A stretch of DNA of 8,341 nt from Flavobacteriaceae bacterium (lineage in GTDB: Bacteria > Bacteroidota > Bacteroidia > Flavobacteriales > Flavobacteriaceae): assembly GCA_030829155.1 (NCBI GenBank), contig JAURBD010000074.1:1-8341 (forward strand), read 5' to 3'. This document shows positions 5,568 through 8,341 of this stretch, piece after piece (position 1 is the first letter of the stretch; each line of letters opens with the position of its first letter). The position numbers and the translations under genes are program-made. The notes under the pieces were generated by a model, which saw only the letters and a program-made list of their open reading frames with translations, had not been told where the DNA came from and did no database searches.

Positions 5568-7781
5568 ATGTTGCTTCGTCTTTTATTAGTGGTCGGTTTT
5601 TTACAAATGTCTCATGCCCAAAAAAACATGGTTAAAGGCGTTGTTTTTTCTAAAGGTAAAATCTTAGAGGGTGCCTCTGTTATTGTTTATGGTTCAAAAA
5701 TTGGAACAATAACCGATGCATCGGGTAATTTTGAATTACATCTATCGAATATAAAAAATCCTAGGATAATCATTTCATATTTGGGTCATAAATCTTTCAT
5801 TAAAAAAATTAATGCAAAGGAACAAAACTTAGGGAACATCGTATTAGAGATTGATGATCAACTTGAAGAAGTAGTAGTCTCAGGAACTTTGAAGCCAGTT
5901 TCAAAACTCGACAGTCCGGTTCCAGTTGAAGTATATGCCCAAACTTTTTTTAAAGCCAACCCCACCTCTTCTGTATTTGAAGCCCTAGAAATAGTAAACG
6001 GCATTCGTCCTCAACTCAATTGCAATGTTTGTAACACAGGAGACATTCACATCAACGGTCAAGAAGGGAGTTATACCATGGTTTTGATTGATGGATTACC
6101 CATTGTTAGCGGTCTTTCTACTGTTTATGGTCTTTCTGGCATCCCACAATCATTAATTGAACGGGTTGAAATTGTTAAAGGTCCAGCATCGACATTGTAT
6201 GGGTCAGAGGCAATAGGAGGAGTAATTAATTTGATTACTAAAATACCCGAAAAGACAAACAAAGTATCTTATGACACTTTTGTTTCTGGTTGGGGAGAAC
6301 TAAATACAGATTTAGGTTATAAATACAAACTAACAAACCAATCAACTGGCTTACTCGGAGTAAATTATTTTAACTATTCTAACCCAATCGATAATAATGG
6401 TGACGGATTTACTGATTTAACACTTCAGGATCGAGTGTCAATTTTCAACAAATTTAATATTGGAAAAAAATTATCACTTGCAACTCGCTATGTTTACGAA
6501 GATCGATGGGGGGGTCAAATCGATTGGAATTCAAGTTACAGAGGTGGAGATCAAATCTATGGTGAGAGTATATATACCAATAGAATAGAGTTTTTTGGAA
6601 ATTATAAATTCAATGAAAAATTTTCTTTCCAGTTTAGCCTCAACGATCACAATCAAAATTCAGCTTATGGCACTACAATTTTTAATGCAAATCAAACCAT
6701 TGGATTTGGGCAATTTATCTGGAATAAAAGTGTGAGGGAAAATGATATCTTAATCGGCTTGGCATACAGATACACTTTTTATGACGATGATACAACAGCT
6801 ACTTTTGATGATATCAACTTAAAAAATAAAGCCGAAAAAACACATCTCCCAGGGATATTTGTTCAAGATGAAATTAAGATTGATAAACAAAATATACTTT
6901 TGTTGGGTGTGCGCTATGACTATAATTCTATTTATGGAAGTATTTTTACTCCGCGACTAAACTTTAAAACATCCAATAAAGAACAATCTTCAATTTTTCG
7001 TTTCAGCATGGGCTCTGGATACCGAGTAACTCAAGTTTTTACCGAAGATCATGCCGCACTTACTGGCGCAAGAGATGTAGTCTTTTTAAACGATCTTAAA
7101 CCCGAAAGATCATGGAATATTAACCTCAATTATGTAAGAAAAATATACTTCAGCCAAGGTCATATAATCGATTTTGATTCTAGCATTTTCAGAACAGTAT
7201 TCTCAAATAAAATTATTCCAAATTATGACAGCAACCCCAATCAAATAATTTATGATAACTTGAGTGGAACATCAGTTACCCAAGGTGCATCCATCAATAT
7301 AAATGCATTGTTTCAAAACAGTTTGAGGATTAATTTGGGCATCACCTATATTGATTCTTTTGTGGAAGAAGAGGGAGTAAAATCCTTTCCATACTTGACC
7401 GAAAGTTTTCAAGGAGTCTGGAGAGTAGAGAAAAAGATCAATCGGCATGGCCTTAACCTTGATTTGACAGGAAGTGTCACGGGCCCCTTGAAATTACCCC
7501 TTTTGGGGGATCTAGACCCAAGAGCACCTTTTTCACCCACCTTTAGTATCATCAATTTTCAACTGACCAAAAGATGGAACAACACTACAGAATTCTATAT
7601 TGGGGTCAAAAATATACTTGACTTTACTCCTGACAAAAGCAGTATTGCTCGAGCAAACGACCCCTTTGATCAAAATCTTCTCAATGACAACCCTTATAAT
7701 TTAACCTTTGACCCATCCTATGTGTATACCTCAAATCAAGGAATTAGATTTTTCTTTGGGCTTAGATGGAATCTTTTCTAA
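5568..7781 (+). CDS. TonB-dependent outer membrane receptor, probably metal-related uptake
   Basis: A 737-residue receptor that imports a ligand through the outer membrane using TonB energy. The signal peptide is MLLRLLLVVGFLQMSHA, cut near residue 17. A carboxypeptidase-regulatory-like domain follows (about 21-95). LEEVVVSGT (99-107) is a probable TonB box region. The plug (about 115-226) contains DIHINGQEG (159-167), VLIDGLPIV (172-180) and a strong RVEIVKGPASTLYGSEAIGG stretch (199-218). The barrel fills the rest and ends in an aromatic residue (RWNLF), as expected for outer membrane insertion. The length is normal for a cobalamin/siderophore/haem-type receptor. The plug has an uncommon Cys pair, NCNVCNTG (C152, C155), and an early barrel loop reads DNNGDGFTD (275-283), like a calcium-binding loop. 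The gene is divergent from a DtxR/MntR-type repressor, with two operator-like dyads over its promoter, so iron, haem, siderophore or manganese uptake is the best guess. The exact cargo cannot be told. Confidence 0.94.
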   Translation: MLLRLLLVVGFLQMSHAQKNMVKGVVFSKGKILEGASVIVYGSKIGTITDASGNFELHLSNIKNPRIIISYLGHKSFIKKINAKEQNLGNIVLEIDDQLEEVVVSGTLKPVSKLDSPVPVEVYAQTFFKANPTSSVFEALEIVNGIRPQLNCNVCNTGDIHINGQEGSYTMVLIDGLPIVSGLSTVYGLSGIPQSLIERVEIVKGPASTLYGSEAIGGVINLITKIPEKTNKVSYDTFVSGWGELNTDLGYKYKLTNQSTGLLGVNYFNYSNPIDNNGDGFTDLTLQDRVSIFNKFNIGKKLSLATRYVYEDRWGGQIDWNSSYRGGDQIYGESIYTNRIEFFGNYKFNEKFSFQFSLNDHNQNSAYGTTIFNANQTIGFGQFIWNKSVRENDILIGLAYRYTFYDDDTTATFDDINLKNKAEKTHLPGIFVQDEIKIDKQNILLLGVRYDYNSIYGSIFTPRLNFKTSNKEQSSIFRFSMGSGYRVTQVFTEDHAALTGARDVVFLNDLKPERSWNINLNYVRKIYFSQGHIIDFDSSIFRTVFSNKIIPNYDSNPNQIIYDNLSGTSVTQGASININALFQNSLRINLGITYIDSFVEEEGVKSFPYLTESFQGVWRVEKKINRHGLNLDLTGSVTGPLKLPLLGDLDPRAPFSPTFSIINFQLTKRWNNTTEFYIGVKNILDFTPDKSSIARANDPFDQNLLNDNPYNLTFDPSYVYTSNQGIRFFFGLRWNLF

Positions 7782-7786
7782 AAGCT

Positions 7787-8341
7787 TTACAAACAATCAT
7801 AAATTGCTACAATCTCTCCATCAACTTTTCTGACCTCAACAATTTTGTTGTAATCTCTTAATTTCAAAAAAGCAAAATCCGTATTGTCAAAAACAAAGGT
7901 ATGAGGGAAAAAGTAATTCGTATTGTAAATGATGTAGTCTCCAACACTAGGCTCAGGGTTAGCTCCAGAGTGATATGAAATATTATAATTTGAAAAAGAA
8001 TTGGTTAAAGAACACAAAAACTCTTCTTTAGAAGCATCAATATTGTTTGGAACAGTGGATGTTTTATAATTATTACTGATATAAATTGACCACGGGCATC
8101 CATTCAATGCAACAACCCCTTTAGCATAAGGACAACTATCAACGGGATCTAAAAAGCCGTCAACATCTGTATCTGGTGGACACAAATCTACTGCGATTAA
8201 ATCAGAATCAAGGAATTCTAATGGTTCTCCTGGACAACTGATAAACCCTCGAATCAAATAACTTCCACCTAAAGTAGGTGTTATGGTAGTCTGATTGGTA
8301 CTCCCCGGTACCGTTGAGTATCCTGATCCACTGCTGTACTG
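7787..8341 (-). CDS. C-terminal part of a secreted surface protein with a TSP type-3 loop
   Basis: The minus-strand frame stays open to the right edge, so the start lies outside the window; 184 residues are visible. A TTG at 8257-8255 could be read as a start, but the frame continues upstream with Ser/Thr/Gly-rich sequence (QYSSGSGYSTVPGSTNQTT), typical of a linker in an exported protein. DTDVDGFLDPVDSCP (visible residues 57-71, about 8129-8173) matches a thrombospondin type-3 calcium-binding repeat, with Asp at alternate positions and a following CP. A Cys-containing segment (LNGCPW) comes next. The last 60 residues (VGDYIIYN... to VRKVDGEIVAIYDCL) look like a beta-rich C-terminal module. 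I do not see an obvious type IX secretion sorting domain. The protein is probably extracellular or surface-attached; its role is unknown. Its stop is 5 nt from the stop of the convergent receptor gene. Confidence 0.75.
   Translation of the reverse strand, partial: QYSSGSGYSTVPGSTNQTTITPTLGGSYLIRGFISCPGEPLEFLDSDLIAVDLCPPDTDVDGFLDPVDSCPYAKGVVALNGCPWSIYISNNYKTSTVPNNIDASKEEFLCSLTNSFSNYNISYHSGANPEPSVGDYIIYNTNYFFPHTFVFDNTDFAFLKLRDYNKIVEVRKVDGEIVAIYDCL

Noticed and set aside
8255..8257. TTG as the start of the right-edge minus-strand gene
   Set aside because: The frame continues without a stop to the window edge and reads like a Ser/Thr/Gly-rich linker, so the gene is a 5'-partial.

Overview
The window looks like a chromosomal piece of a Bacteroidota bacterium, most likely a (marine) flavobacterium. 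The base composition is AT-rich. Start codons lack clear Shine-Dalgarno sequences. Several starts are preceded by the Bacteroidota-type promoter (TTTG or TTG, about 18-20 nt, then TAnnTTTG). Two large TonB-receptor-type outer membrane proteins carry the N-terminal carboxypeptidase-regulatory-like domain typical of this phylum, and a third surface protein carries a thrombospondin type-3 calcium loop.

Layout. The left edge (1-30, minus) is the first ten codons of an exported protein. A gene-free stretch of about 450 nt follows, with one minus-strand and one plus-strand promoter match. At 484-1170 (plus) is a secreted protein of unknown function built from two related halves, closed by a strong intrinsic terminator. 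A minus-strand block follows (transcribed right to left): a small two-membrane-segment protein (4927-4694), a bestrophin-like membrane protein (4676-3888) 17 nt downstream of it, and, after a 163-nt gap, an outer membrane beta-barrel protein of TonB-receptor architecture (3724-1355). At 5102-5512 (minus) is a short DtxR/MntR-type metal-dependent repressor, divergent from a TonB-dependent receptor (5568-7781, plus). The right edge (7787 to beyond 8341, minus) is the C-terminal part of a large secreted protein that converges on the receptor with only 5 nt between stop codons.

The most coherent functional unit is the repressor/receptor pair. The 55-bp divergent spacer holds two near-identical 17-bp dyads, 26 bp apart, that sit on the -33 and -7 boxes of the receptor promoter. 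This predicts metal-responsive repression of receptor synthesis, and of the repressor itself. The receptor plug has an unusual CxxC pair, and the repressor has a mostly MntR-like ligand set, so iron or manganese (free, chelated or as haem) is the likely theme; the cargo cannot be read from sequence. The second point of interest is the bestrophin-like protein paired with a tiny membrane protein that carries a DxNxNxIPDxW loop resembling calcium-binding loops. I see no mobile element, CRISPR array, tRNA or rRNA.
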